NCBI GenBank assembly: GCA_963583905.1
Contig: OY757309.1
Location: 224,232,904-224,296,903 of the forward strand
Direction of reading: 5' to 3'
DNA: 64,000 bases
Source of the DNA: Stenurella melanura
Taxonomy: Eukaryota; Arthropoda; Insecta; Coleoptera; Cerambycidae
The notes under the pieces are model-generated. The model made no database searches. It was not told the origin of the DNA and worked only from the letters and a program-made list of their open reading frames with translations. Position 1 is the first letter of the stretch, and every line of letters starts with the position of its first letter. Positions 33,691 to 45,274 of the stretch are shown in pieces. A program made the position numbers and the translations under genes.

Positions 33691-34834
33691 CTACTTTATT
33701 GGGAAAAAATGTCCACAATATGAGGCGAAGTGTGTATGTCCTATGTATATGTATATTTTTGTTAAGTAAAACCTCACTAAAAACTGTCTTAAAACTATTT
33801 CGCTTAGTATAGCCTGGTTCAGTATTAAAAGAAAAATATTTAAAAAAAATATAAAATGATGAAACTAAGCATAGAGTTATGAGGGTGTTTCGAAAACGAT
33901 AAAAGTAATAAATTCAGCTTCTAACCCCTAGCTGGTGATGGCGGCACAAAAGCGCGCTTACATTGTAAGAATCGAGATGTATTGTGGTTGACCGGAAATG
34001 CGTTCCTTAATAAAAACTGTCTGCTTATACTGTCACGTCCTTTTTCGATTTTGGTCTAGTCCGACAACTTCTTCTGTTAGGGGAACGTTATGTTATCGTG
34101 TATAAGGAAAGATGAGTCGATATCGACTTTTAAATGCTGCTGTCACTGTATTGATTGCATTTTAAATTTTTATCTAGAATGCACTTACTAACTAAAATTT
34201 TTTGTCAGTATCAGAAAGAATTTTAAAATAAGGCTGATATGCGCTCGTAAAATGGTTAATGGGGTTTTAAAATAGGGTCGGTTGGGATGATAGAAAACAA
34301 GAATTTTTATACCGCGATTTAATGTTTTCTAAATTTTTTCAAAGCACAAATATTACAAGGACAGCAATAAAGAATACTGTGTATTATTGTATGTAGATAA
34401 AAATTAAAAAAAAAAAATCAATTTCACATATACAGTGTGTCTCACTTCTCACCGACACTCTCGTATCTGCCTCAGTTATTTTCAGATCAACTTCAAAATT
34501 TTCACCGTTGTGCAAAATTGATACTTTTTTGCCTAAAAAAAATTACTTCGTCGATCATGGCGTATACTGAGAATGGTTAAAAAATATGAAAATTAAAAAC
34601 ACATGGTAAGTCTTGATTAATCGAAATATTTCGTTAAGAAAAAATCGGTAAAGGTATTTACACAGAACTTCCCTCTTTATGTATATAGGGCGGCCACTCT
34701 AAAAAATTATTAATTACGAAACGACATATGAGAATAATAATACAATTAATCGGAATGTAGTTATCACTATTATTACAAAGAAATCCTTTTGATTAAAAAA
34801 AATATACAGAGTGGTATTAAATAAAAGGTGCCAA
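33691..34834. other. 1.1 kb without a recognised gene
   Basis: Contains ATATACAGTGTGTCTC at about 34427 and ATATACAGAGTGGTATTA at about 34802, which may be diverged transposon ends. No coding sequence was recognised. Confidence 0.4.
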
Positions 34835-35530
34835 ATATGGAAGGCTTGCGTAAATAACTTTACAAATTTCCAACATGGTTGAATTATTTCTTAGAACGTC
34901 CTTGTATATTTTTCATTAAAATTGTAATAGGTGTCTTCGTTGCCAATTGTGTTAACTATATGCCAAATATTAATGCCATATGTCACATTCTTAGTTGCAT
35001 AATTGCACATCCACGTAGTGGGATGGAGTATACTAGTGGTTATAAAGTTTTCATCTTTTTTTTGTAATTGGTTTAGAATATTATGAGGCGTGGAAATTTT
35101 AAATTAGAGCAAAAAGATTTTTTTCCATCATCTATTCTATAGCAGTGGTAAAAGAAATTTCAAACACGTTTTGTTTTTGAAATTGGTTTAGAATGTTACG
35201 AAACGATTTTAAATTTCAACGAAAACAACATTTTTTTTCGTTATCTATTTCCTTTAGACGGCCCACCCTCTATATTTTCTAGTGAAAGTCTTCATTTCTT
35301 CGGTGGCAGTAGCCTCAGTTACCTACCAAATTCGACTGTTCTCCATCAAGTAGTTTTTTAATATAATGCACCAACAGACAGACAGACAGACAGATTGACG
35401 GAATTGAAAAACCTATATTTCTGTAATCTACATGATCTGAAACGTGATAATCCGAAAAAATCTCGGAGGGTGATTTTTTACCGAATACAATACTTCCCTT
35501 CGGTATACGAGGGAAGTAAAAATCGACCAA
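34835..35530 (+). repeat. Dispersed repeat, second copy of 1255-1735, with an insertion
   Basis: Matches 1290-1735 at both ends. In between, about 35004-35235, there is an extra block starting ACATCCACGTAGTGGGATGG, the 5' end of the DINE-like family. CAGACAGACAGACAGATTGA lies near 35385. The comparison dates the DINE-like insertion after the repeat. Confidence 0.7.
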
Positions 35531-36094
35531 GAGCACGTTAGGCACCCATATGATAGGGTTCCGAAGTTCCTAACTTTCTCTTTAACTTCATGCTTCGTGT
35601 TGCAAGCTTCATCTTGACAAAATTGCTCGTTCTCTAAAAAACACTGATTTCAAAATGTTTTAGAGAGTACTTTTGCTACAGCATCCGTTGTAATTTTCGT
35701 TAAAAATGCTGACAAAAGGATACTGTTGGGAATTTTTTCAGATTTTTTGCATCTATAGTTTAGAAATTAGAGAATGGGGGAGCGCGTTAGAAATGACTTT
35801 AATGACTTTGAAAGTGAATTATCTCGTGACTGAGGGGTTAAAAGTATAAGGGCCCAAATATTTTTGTTGTATAGAAGATCTATCTTATGGTATCCCACTC
35901 GATGGTGTAAGTGTAAATGTTTTGTTGGGTTCACTTTTCACTGTACGGTAGGGGTTTAATTTACACTTCTGTGATGACTGTACCATACAGACAGACGAAG
36001 GGACATACTGAAACTATAAGGGTTTAAGGACCCTAAAAATGTTCAGAATTGCAACCTTAGCCTATAAAAGGAAAAAGGAAGAGAGGAAAAACAT
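35531..36094. other. Spacer, probably repetitive
   Basis: Text such as GATAGGGTTCCGAAGTTCC and ACAGACAGACGAAGGGACAT resembles widespread arthropod interspersed repeats, but there is no second copy in the window. Confidence 0.4.
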
Positions 36095-39000
36095 TCATTT
36101 TACTTCCACATCCACCTAGTGGGGTGGAAGAATAGTAAGAAAACTAGTAAAAAAAATCTTTTTTTTCTTTGAAATAGGTCTAAAATGTCATAAAACCTGA
36201 ATTTTTTTAATAATATTTTCAACCCCCTACCATCCGCTCTCCATTATTAAAGGATTTAACGAAATAAAATTGAGACATTCTCTTGAAATTTCGTACGCGC
36301 ATGTATTACAACGACATCTGGAACTAGGTTATATTTTAAGATGATTCCGCTGAAGGGTTGGGGATTAAATAGGGGTAATAAGTAAAGCAAGCTGGTAAGA
36401 GTACAGTAACTTGGGATTTGGTGTATATACTAGAAACTAAGATCTTGTGACGTTCTCCCCGAGACAATCTTACCTTCAACACTTACCCTGATTTGCTTAA
36501 GTAGAGGCAGCGGCCTGCCAGCTGCAGTGGAGACGGGCCGGGTCAAAAGTAAAAGTAATAAAATGGGGCGCCACTTGGTTTAACGCTACCACTACTTCAA
36601 TATCAAATATAACCAAGAAAAACCCAGGTAAGTTTGTTTTCAATGCTATTAGGTAAGTACTTGTGTCAATTAAATAAGTTAAAGGCTAACTTTTGCTATA
36701 CAAATATACAGTAGTTTATTAGAAGTAATGTTTCAAATTTTACAAGAAATTCAGTTCAGTAATTCAAATAAGTATATTTCGAAGTTGGTGATACATTAAG
36801 CTAAAATAAACATTCCAAGCGTAACTTTAGCGCAAGCTTTACCGAACGTGTATAGACGTGCAGCGTACAGTCGCAAAAAAAGTGTAAAATAATGAAAGTA
36901 TTATCTAAAGAAAACTTGTCTACTAAAAAAAAGATTAGACATAAATTAATAGGGAGCAAAACTTTTGCTCTGATATACTAAATTTAAAAAATAAGCAAAG
37001 TCCACTGAGCTCTACTAGAAATAGTAATAATAAGAAAATGTTTTAAAAAATTCATCAACTATACTGAAGACTAAAATAATTAAAATTACTTAATTATTGT
37101 TTTTCTTGTGCATGAGCAGTTAGAAGTTGAGAGCTCTTCACATTAATACGTAATCATAGACTATAAAAAAAAAATGTATATGTACAATTATGAGCTCTAA
37201 CATACAACAAAATATTATGTTTAAACAAAAAAAAAATATAGGGCGAGTTGATATGCAATCAATCAATTCAATAAGCAAAACATATGATCAATAAGCATGC
37301 AAACTTAGCTGATCCCAAGGTCAATCAGTAGGTAGCTGGTGAAAAATCCTGCAAATGGCGATATACATGCAGCAAAGCGAGTGAAAGCAGCAAAGTCCTA
37401 CAGCAAAGCAAAAGCAAGGGAATCCTTAATCAATAACATTCCAAACTCTATGTGTGATCAGTCTGGACCAATAAGACAACTTCTCTTCCTTGCCAGGAAA
37501 TAAAGGAAAAACCGAAACAACAGCGATAAAAAAAAAACTAAAATAGGATAAACAAGTATAAGTACCCCTATTCAAGGGAAAGCTATAGAGTTATACTTTA
37601 AATTACGTAAGTATACGCTTAAATAATTTTTCATAAATCTATAGCACTCAAAAAAAATGATATAACAAGCTCTCATGCAATTTACTTTCAAAAGAAATTA
37701 TATTTACTAACAAAAAGATGAGTACAGTTTGATTTCTATTCAAGTATATGATACTATTTACAGAAATTAAATTAAATTAAATATAGAAACCAAATCATAG
37801 AAGTTTAGCCACTAAAGCAATAGTAACTGTAACAACAAGTAAATCGGTTACCTTAATTTTGTCGAGCAGTGTATACTCGAAAAATTATTAATGACATGAT
37901 TTTCACGAGATACATATAATAACTAAATCAATTGATCACCACAAATTGTCAAATATAAAATGTGTAAATTGTATGAGCTGTTTTAACCAAAATTAAAGTA
38001 AAATAAAGCATTACCTCCTAAAAGCTAGAGGGTTTTCTTTCGAATTTTTCCTCCAACAGGTTTACTCCGGATGTTTTTGTGGATTCAAGTGTGAATGTGG
38101 TGTACAAAAGGCAGCAAATAATCCCGTTAAAACGGCTTGGAATTCCACAAAACTGAGCAAGTATTCAACTTTTTCAGTCACCAAAAATACTACCAATGGA
38201 ACTTCCAATTTGCGTATAGTGTGGCTGATTCTCCCTTTTCAAAAAGGATGAGTGCTAATACTCATTTTAATTATTAATAAACCAACACCAACGTTAAAAC
38301 CACCTTTTTAAAAACACTCACGTGTACAATCTAAGATTCACGACTCCTTATCGCTTTACCACAAAAAAAGATCTACCCACAAAAACTATTAGAAATAATA
38401 TTTGATTTGCTTCGACGTTTATTGACTAGAATAGCGATCTACCAACAACAATGGAGACTAACAAAAGATTATAGAGACTTCATATCAAGAAGACTACTTT
38501 AAAAAGTAATGTGTGAGCTATTTTAGAATACATTGTGATTTAGTTATCAAATAAATGTAACTTATTGTCACGCAGGAAATAGCCAAATCCGGGAAAGTCG
38601 CAAATGTTTGTATAAATAAAACACATTCGACCCTAGTCCATATTAAATCAAAAAACAATTAAATAATGTCAATAATAATTAGTAGAATTGTTTAATAATA
38701 AAACACAAATATATATAAACATGACATTGACCGGTATAAAGGTCTGCTAAATAAACAAGTATATAAATCGAATAATCAAAACAAACGAGGCTCTTGGCTC
38801 TTAGTTCTTCGCTCTTGGTTTGTTGCTATTCATTAATTGAGTTTCGACGTCTTAGTGTCGACAGTCAGTCTTAGTTTGGGGCCCTCATCTTAGGATGTGG
38901 GGCCCAGGCCCTTCAGGCAGTTTTAGTGATCTCCACCCGGGAGATCACTAAGTTAAGTGAAAGTGACACCTTTTCCTCCCCACTATGTATATTGGTAAGA

Positions 39001-39660
39001 TCGTTTAAGTTGTTATGTATATTTTTATTATGTTGTTGATTATTTGTATCTCTTGTTTGTTCGTTATCCCCTAAATGAGTTTTGTAATAAAACCATTTAA
39101 ATTCTTAGAGTTGCCCCTATTAACACATGCTTCTCCAGAGAACCCAAAGTCGCGTAGGGCCCATGGGTTAGGGCCCTCGCCCTTTTCAGCGTGACGTTTA
39201 CGAACTTTGTGTTAATCAAATACACCACGTAACAATCTCACATTTTTTGATAATATTTTCAACCCTCCAACCATCATCATCCCCTCTCCATTATTAAAGG
39301 GTTTAATGAAATAAAATTGAGACATTCACTTGAAATTTGGTACACGTATATATTATAACGACATTTGGAACTAGATTATATGTTGAGATGATTCCGTTGA
39401 AGGGGTGGAGAGCAAGTAGGAGTAAATAGGGGAAAATAAACAAAGCAAGCTGGTAAGAGTTCAGAAACTGGGAATACTAAAAGCCATTTCCTCAGATTTT
39501 TTTATAATAGTTTTCAACCCACACCACCTCCACTGCATTATTAAAGGGGTTGGTAACATAAAATTGATTTCGTACAAATAAGTGTTGTAAGGACATCTAA
39601 TTAGGGAACAATAACTAAGCAAGCTAATAAGAGTCCAGAAACTTCATTTTCAAAAACTTT
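36095..39660 (+). mobile_element. DINE-1-like element, copy E, split by an LTR-type insertion
   Basis: The left end TTACTTCCACATCCACCTAG is followed after about 80 bp by tandem monomer sequence (CATCTGGAACTAGGTTATAT, CAAGCTGGTAAGAGTACAG). The monomer is interrupted at 36445 and resumes at 39235 (ATCTCACATTTTTTGATAAT). It ends near 39650 without a clear GCAGCGG right end. Confidence 0.7.
36446..39234. mobile_element. LTR-type insertion, 2.8 kb, probable solo LTR or non-autonomous LTR element
   Basis: The block begins TGTGACG and ends CGTAACA, short imperfect inverted TG..CA ends, and is flanked by a 4-bp direct repeat ATCT (36442-36445, 39235-39238). Removing it restores DINE-like monomer text, so the boundaries are well supported. 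No gag-pol frame, clear internal LTR pair or polypurine tract was seen. GTAATAAAACC near 39086 could be a polyadenylation signal. A solo LTR fits but would be long. A Gypsy/BEL assignment cannot be made. Confidence 0.7.
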
Positions 39661-39719
39661 TATATAACTTGCTTTGTATGTTAGTGTGTTTGGGTCAGCA
39701 ATTAAAATGAATCCTGGAG
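39661..39719. other. Short spacer
   Basis: Nothing recognised. Confidence 0.3.
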
Positions 39720-39975
39720 GGTGGTGTTGAATAGTAAATCAGGTGGCGCTCGGCGAGATTCGGCAGCGCCAGAATACATATATGACAGCACCCCATTTGG
39801 ATTCGGCAGCTCCCGGAAATTGCCTTGGTATACGATAGCGTTCGGAAATCACCTTGTTGTTCGGCAGCGCCAGAGTATGGATTATGTTATGCCCGAATAT
39901 AGATTCGGCAACGCCCCGAAGTTACCTTGGAATTCGGCAGCGCCCAAAAATATTTCTGTCAAGAAAAAGTTGGAA
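39720..39975. repeat. Degenerate minisatellite of ATTCGGCAGCGCC units
   Basis: TTCGGCAGCGCC or close variants (TTCGGCAGCTCC, TTCGGCAACGCC) occur at about 39759, 39800, 39861, 39903 and 39931, at intervals of 28-60 bp, interleaved with AAATTGCCTTGG-type text. An open frame of 96 codons runs through it, but the repeat structure explains this frame. Confidence 0.75.
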
Positions 39976-40689
39976 GGCGACGCACCCTGCAAACATAGTT
40001 CATCTTCATGAGAACTCCAAATTGTCAATACTTTTCTCGCAGACAAATTTTTTCATAATTTCAGGAAACCGTCATCTAATAAACAATTTATCGGTCACTA
40101 AGGTAGCATACACCTGTACAGTGAGTTAAAATCGGAACAGTCATAAACTATGAGGCCGATGCCCCAGGAAGTGCAAATTTCTTTCTAGCTTGTCTCCGTT
40201 CTTACAATTTGGAATTTCCCACGCCCGCCAGACCTAAAATTGACCTGCCTGTCTAACTTTACCTGCCCTAGGTCACCAGGATGGCAATTGTATCAGTGAA
40301 TATTGCATGTAATTTTATTATGAGGCAATAAAGGCAGACGTCAAGGTAGGTGTAAACACTGCCCAGAGAATACTTATTGATGATAATGTTCTAAAGTTAC
40401 AGACCATTCCCTACTGAAATCTAAGATTGGAATTCTTTCATTTTATGGGAAATGAATCAGCAGACAGTAAGTCGCCAATGAGATATTTAATAACATGATG
40501 CTATTGTTAAATATTGTACCTATTATTATATCAACAGTAGTAAGACTTGAAAAGGCTTATCATTACCTTTCCTTGTCAAAAGCCAAAACTTCGTTCTTTT
40601 GACTGAATCAAAGCCAATAATTAGGGAAAACAGTACACAATTTCTGCAGAATTAAACATGATTATAATAATATAATAATTACTATCAAC
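39976..40689. other. Spacer, nothing recognised
   Basis: No gene or clear repeat was recognised. Confidence 0.4.
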
Positions 40690-41240
40690 TCACTCTCATT
40701 ATTAATATATTTAATGTGTTCTATCTGTCTCAAAACAAATGTTCAGCCATTTATTGAGTAATTACTCATTTGTATTATACAGGGTGTCCCATAAGTAATT
40801 GTACACCGAGTAATGGCAGATTCCTTACGTCAAAATATTCCGATTTAACTAAACTTACCTTATTCCAAAATTGATAATAATAGAGATACAGGCTGTGAAA
40901 GTTAATTTTTGTTTGTTTTTTTTTTAATAATTTCGTTAAAAAGTTAAATATTTTAACAAAATTTGGTGATTGGGGATTTTTTGACGCGAGGGATTCAAAT
41001 CTGTTCATAGTTTTGCTGTTGTTTGTGGAGGGCGCCACCTACGGTAGTTTGCATGTCGTTTATACGTCATATTTTTTCTGACGAATTTTTAAAAAATAAA
41101 AATTCCTGTTTTCTTCTCATTTTTTTACGTAAAAAAGGCATACCTACCTTCTAAATATCGCTACGAGTAACCGTTTTCGAGATATTGGGTTTTAAAGTAT
41201 TCAATGCAACCAATTTAAATTATGATTTAGGGATGTACGA

Positions 41241-42118
41241 TTGTCGTACCCAAATCTAAGGATTACCGCCGATCAGGGGGATGAAATTTTAGTTACAATT
41301 GCTGAAGATCCTGATTTTTCCAGACGGCGATTGTCTGCAATTACTGGAGTAAGTAAATCTTCCATATTTAGAATACTTCACAAAGAAGGTTTGAAATCAT
41401 TTCTTTTTATCTCGGTACAGAATTTGCTACCTAGGGATCCTCCCGCACGTGTAGAATTTTCACAATTTCTTCAAAATAAACAGACAATAAATCGTAATTT
41501 TATCAAAAGTCTTTTATTTACGGATGAAGCAACTTTCACCCGAAGAGGAGTATTTAAGTGGAGGCACCCCCATTACTGGGATGTGAAAAATCAACATACA
41601 TCTACGGAATCACATTTTCAACAAGGATTCAAAATTAATGTTTGGTGTGGAATTAGGGGAGACCAGTTATTGGGGTCATATGAAATACCACCAAACTTAA
41701 ATGGCGCTTCATATCTGAACTTTTGGCAAACAGAACTTTATGATGAATACATGGTCCAGAAACATAAGACATAATTAATTTATGGTTTATGCAGGATGGA
41801 GCTCCACCTCACTATTCCCTTGCAGTCCGCAATTATTTAAATTTGCAGAGTTCTCTTGGAAGGGGAAGTGAATTTCGATGGCCAGCTCGTAGCCCTGATT
41901 TCAATCTTATGGATTTTTACTTTTGGACGCATATGAAGACATTGGTTTATTCCCAAACAATTAATATTCGACAGGAATTATGGCAACAGATACAAAATGC
42001 CCCACAGTTTATTAGAAATCAACCTGCCATATTTTTTAAAGTCAGACAATCTTTAACAAAAAGAATAAGGAAATGTATCGATGTTGGTGGAGGGCGTTTT
42101 GAAAATTTATTAAAGTAA
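41241..42118 (+). pseudogene. Mariner-type transposase, N-terminally truncated and frameshifted
   Basis: The first open segment starts from TTG with no ATG and reads TADQGDEILVTIAEDPDFSR then LSAITGVSKSSIFRILHKEG, a helix-turn-helix. LLPRDPPARVEFSQFLQ and LLFTDEATFTRRGVFKWRHP give the first catalytic Asp. It stops at 41772-41774. A frameshift of two bases just before lets the second segment continue FMQDGAPPHYS (second Asp), WPARSPDFNLMDFYFW (third Asp, 38 residues after the second) and GGGRFENLLK. The N-terminal DUF4817 domain is absent between the left TIR and this frame. It is inactive. Confidence 0.9.
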
Positions 42119-42176
42119 TTATGTAATAAAATTTATTTTGTTGCTGTAATGACTGATTATTCTAATTAATCAAGTA

Positions 42177-45100
42177 GGGGGAGTGGAGGCACATTGATAC
42201 AGTGGGAACATTGATACAGTGATCATAACTTCCGACTGAAAATACCCATAAAGTTCATTTACGCACACATAGATGGTGATATAGTAAGCAAAGTACACAA
42301 GCATTTTGGCGCACATTCAGTGACAGCTCTACTCGGCACAAGTGCTGATGTGTTTTGGCTTCTCTAAAGTACATTTTTTCAACTATCTTTCAAGTGTGAT
42401 TTTTCAAAGTAATTCCGTTAATATCTAGCTGGATTTATTTCTAAGGTAAGAAACACTATATATCTATGAACTGCGTCAAATTTTCAATTGGCTTTGCTTT
42501 ATTCTCGGGTGATAATACGATTTGCATTAAAAATGGCAGCATGGGGCAGATTAATACAACACCCGACGGGGTACATTGATGCGTATCAATGTGCCCCGTC
42601 TGATATGGCATAATTTCAAGTAAAATTTTATATATTTAATTAATATTTTGATGTTTTTTTTTAAGATAAAATGGTGAGATCATACAAAAAAAAGACCGAT
42701 AGGACTAATATAAACGAAAATGCAGTAACCTCTGCAATATCGGATGTTCTTGAGGGAAAATTATCAATCAGAAAAGCAGCTGATAAATACAACTTAAAAC
42801 CTGCCACTTTGCAGCACAGAATCGAAAAAAAGAAAAAACTAATTGATAATCACCAAGAACCAACAAGTTATTCTTCCAAATATTGCTCGCAACAAGTGTT
42901 TACTCTCGATCAAGAGAAACAACTAAATAAATGTATTATAACATGTAGTAAAATGCATCATGGCTTAACTCTGAGGCTGGTACGACAACTTGCCTACGAA
43001 TTTGCTAAGAAATTGGAATGCCGGTATCCTTCTTCTTGGGATGTCGCAAAGTGTGCTGGTGTGGAGTGGGTCACCGGATTTCGTAAAAGAAATATAAACA
43101 TAAGTTTGAGGAAACCAGAAAACACCAGTGTTGCAAGATCATTTTCATTCAACAAGACGGCTGTATCAGAATTTTATGGAAATCTCGAGGATCTCCAAAA
43201 AAGATATAAGTTTACCTCTGACCGGATAGTTAACTTTGATGAGACGGGCATCACTACCGTTCTCAATACACCTAAAGTCTTGGCAGAAAAAACCCAGCGG
43301 CAAGTCGGCCAAATTGTGTCCGCAGAACGAGGAGAACTGGTCACATTTGGTGGTATTATAACTGGCATTGGGAATACGGTTCCGCCTATATTCGTATTTC
43401 CGCGAGTACGATACAAAGATCACTTTTTGTCAGGTGCACCAGAGGGAAGTTTAGGCTTATCATCTAGAACTGGTTGGATAAATGGTGACCTTTTTTTGGA
43501 CGTGTTGAAACACATACAAAAGCATATGAACAGCACCAAAGAAAGGCCTATCTTGCTGATTTGTGATAACCATGGGTCCCATATTTCGATTGATGCAATC
43601 ATTTATTCACGCGAAAATGGAATTGTTTATTTGTCGTTTCCGCCTCACACATCTCACAAATTGCAACCACTTGATGTGGCAGTCTTCGGCCCGTTTAAGG
43701 CAAAATTAAAGGTGGCATTTAATGACTGGCACATAAACCATCCCGGAAAAGTTTTGTCGATATATGAAATTCCAGCACTTGCTAAAATTGCATACTATGA
43801 ATCATTTACTGGTAAAAATATTACAAGTGCCTTTACCAAGCCGGGTATCTGCCCTTTCAATAAGTTGGCTTTCTCGGATGAAGATTTTGCACCTTGCAAT
43901 ATTTATACCAACGAGCTGTCCCAAAACGTTACGACAAATGTGGATTCTCAAATTTATACTAGTCCTGTAAGGGAGGCAACCTCTGTGACTCCCCCTCCGT
44001 CTGATCAGATCCATTTAACACCGCCACAAATGGAAGCTATAAACATTATATCATCTGAACCTATACCGTCAACTTACAAAGCATTTGAACCAACGCCTTC
44101 GACATCGAAAATTATCACTATAACTCCTGAAACGGTTAGGCCTTTTCCAAAAATGATTAAAACGTCTATGAAGAGAAAAGGAAAAGAGAGGGGGAAATCG
44201 AGAATTTATACTGATACTCCAGAAAAACAAAGACTCGAAGAAGTGGAAAATGTAAAAGAGCAAAAGAGACTTATAAAAGAACAGAGGCAACGCGTGAAAG
44301 ACATGAAAACAGCAAAGAATTTGCTAGGGTTACAGACAGAAACTCATAAACAGGCAAAGAGAAATAAAATATTGAAGACATATGAAAGAGATTCTGATTC
44401 AACAAGTTGTTCCAGCAATTTCGAGACCAAAGACTTATCATCAAATTTAGATTTCTGCCCATCTGACGATAATTTTGATAATGAGGTAACAGAGCCTATT
44501 CCGCCGAGGCTAGAAGACTTAAAAGAAGGCAATTTCGTTCTAATTAAATTTGAAAAAAAGAAGAGTATTAAGCACTATGTTGGTAAAATTCTTGTCAAAC
44601 ATGATGCTGGAGACTTCCAGGTTACCTATTTGAGAAAAAAACCATCGGGAACCTTTGTTTTTCCAGATGTAAAAGATGAGGCGTGGGTCCACATATCTGA
44701 TGTTGTATTAGAGTTGCCGATGCCAACCGTCACCAAGGGTACAAATAGAACAGCATCACTGTTAACTTTTAAAGTTAACCTTTCTTCTTACAATTTGTAG
44801 AAATAAGAATAGTTTATTATAATCTTTTATTTTTGTAAAATTACAATTTTAAGTTTAGGATTTAATTTCATTTGTTTTGTGTTCAATGATTACGCTATTA
44901 AGCGACTGATTAAAAATGCACATGTTCCTTTATGCATCAAATAATTGTTGCTATTTGAAATAAATATTATGTTATATGTTAGCTAATTTGTGTTCATACT
45001 CAATCCATGATATTCATCATTATAAGGATAAGAATCAAAGTGCCCCATGCCAGTATCAATGTACCCCGTCACGGAGGCACATTGATACAAATTCCATTTT

Positions 45101-45274
45101 TCAGGAAAAAAAGCATATCGTTTTTTGTTATTAACCTATGACAAAAATTTCACCCAAAAAAGAAAATAAGATAACAAATCTTTAAATTTTTCCTATAACT
45201 TTTATTTTAATCTACCTTTAAAGTAATTTTTTTAATTCACAAAGAAAATCGTATCAATGTGCCCCCACTCCCCC
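42177..45274 (+). mobile_element. Intact-looking pogo/Tigger-type DNA transposon
   Basis: Ends GGGGGAGTGGAGGCACATTG and the complement of GGGGGAGTGGGGGCACATTG are flanked by TA on both sides (42175-42176, 45275-45276). GTATCAATGTGCCCC-type motifs are repeated near both ends (left 42193 and 42208, 42571-42600; right 45039-45085 and 45250), likely subterminal transposase sites. It inserted 58 bp downstream of the host mariner transposase stop, inside the mariner element. Intact ends, target duplication and gene suggest a recent and possibly active copy. Confidence 0.9.
42671..44800 (+). CDS. Pogo/Tigger-type transposase, 709 aa, intact
   Basis: ATG 42671 begins an uninterrupted frame to TAG 44800. 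Residues 13-55 form a Psq-type helix-turn-helix (LSIRKAADKYNLKPATLQHR). Residues about 75-145 fit a CENP-B-type DNA-binding region ending WVTGFRKRNINISLRKPE. The DDE_1 domain runs about 160-370, with D190 in NFDETG, D299 in LICDNHGSH and D335 in HKLQPLDVAVFGPFK, giving a DD35D signature. Residues 420-620 are low-complexity and basic, and about 625-690 form a small domain (GNFVLIKFEKKKSIKHYVGK) of the type appended to some insect pogo-like transposases. It encodes the enzyme that would cut and paste this element at TA sites in the nucleus. No intron is evident. A full set of catalytic Asp residues makes activity plausible; expression is unknown. Confidence 0.95.
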   Translation: MVRSYKKKTDRTNINENAVTSAISDVLEGKLSIRKAADKYNLKPATLQHRIEKKKKLIDNHQEPTSYSSKYCSQQVFTLDQEKQLNKCIITCSKMHHGLTLRLVRQLAYEFAKKLECRYPSSWDVAKCAGVEWVTGFRKRNINISLRKPENTSVARSFSFNKTAVSEFYGNLEDLQKRYKFTSDRIVNFDETGITTVLNTPKVLAEKTQRQVGQIVSAERGELVTFGGIITGIGNTVPPIFVFPRVRYKDHFLSGAPEGSLGLSSRTGWINGDLFLDVLKHIQKHMNSTKERPILLICDNHGSHISIDAIIYSRENGIVYLSFPPHTSHKLQPLDVAVFGPFKAKLKVAFNDWHINHPGKVLSIYEIPALAKIAYYESFTGKNITSAFTKPGICPFNKLAFSDEDFAPCNIYTNELSQNVTTNVDSQIYTSPVREATSVTPPPSDQIHLTPPQMEAINIISSEPIPSTYKAFEPTPSTSKIITITPETVRPFPKMIKTSMKRKGKERGKSRIYTDTPEKQRLEEVENVKEQKRLIKEQRQRVKDMKTAKNLLGLQTETHKQAKRNKILKTYERDSDSTSCSSNFETKDLSSNLDFCPSDDNFDNEVTEPIPPRLEDLKEGNFVLIKFEKKKSIKHYVGKILVKHDAGDFQVTYLRKKPSGTFVFPDVKDEAWVHISDVVLELPMPTVTKGTNRTASLLTFKVNLSSYNL

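Noticed and set aside
39721..40011. 96-codon frame as a repeat-rich protein
   Set aside because: The frame is a by-product of the TTCGGCAGCGCC minisatellite. The units are not multiples of three apart consistently and there is no start context.
43166..44532. Several minus-strand frames opposite the pogo transposase
   Set aside because: They are shadows of the intact plus-strand gene.
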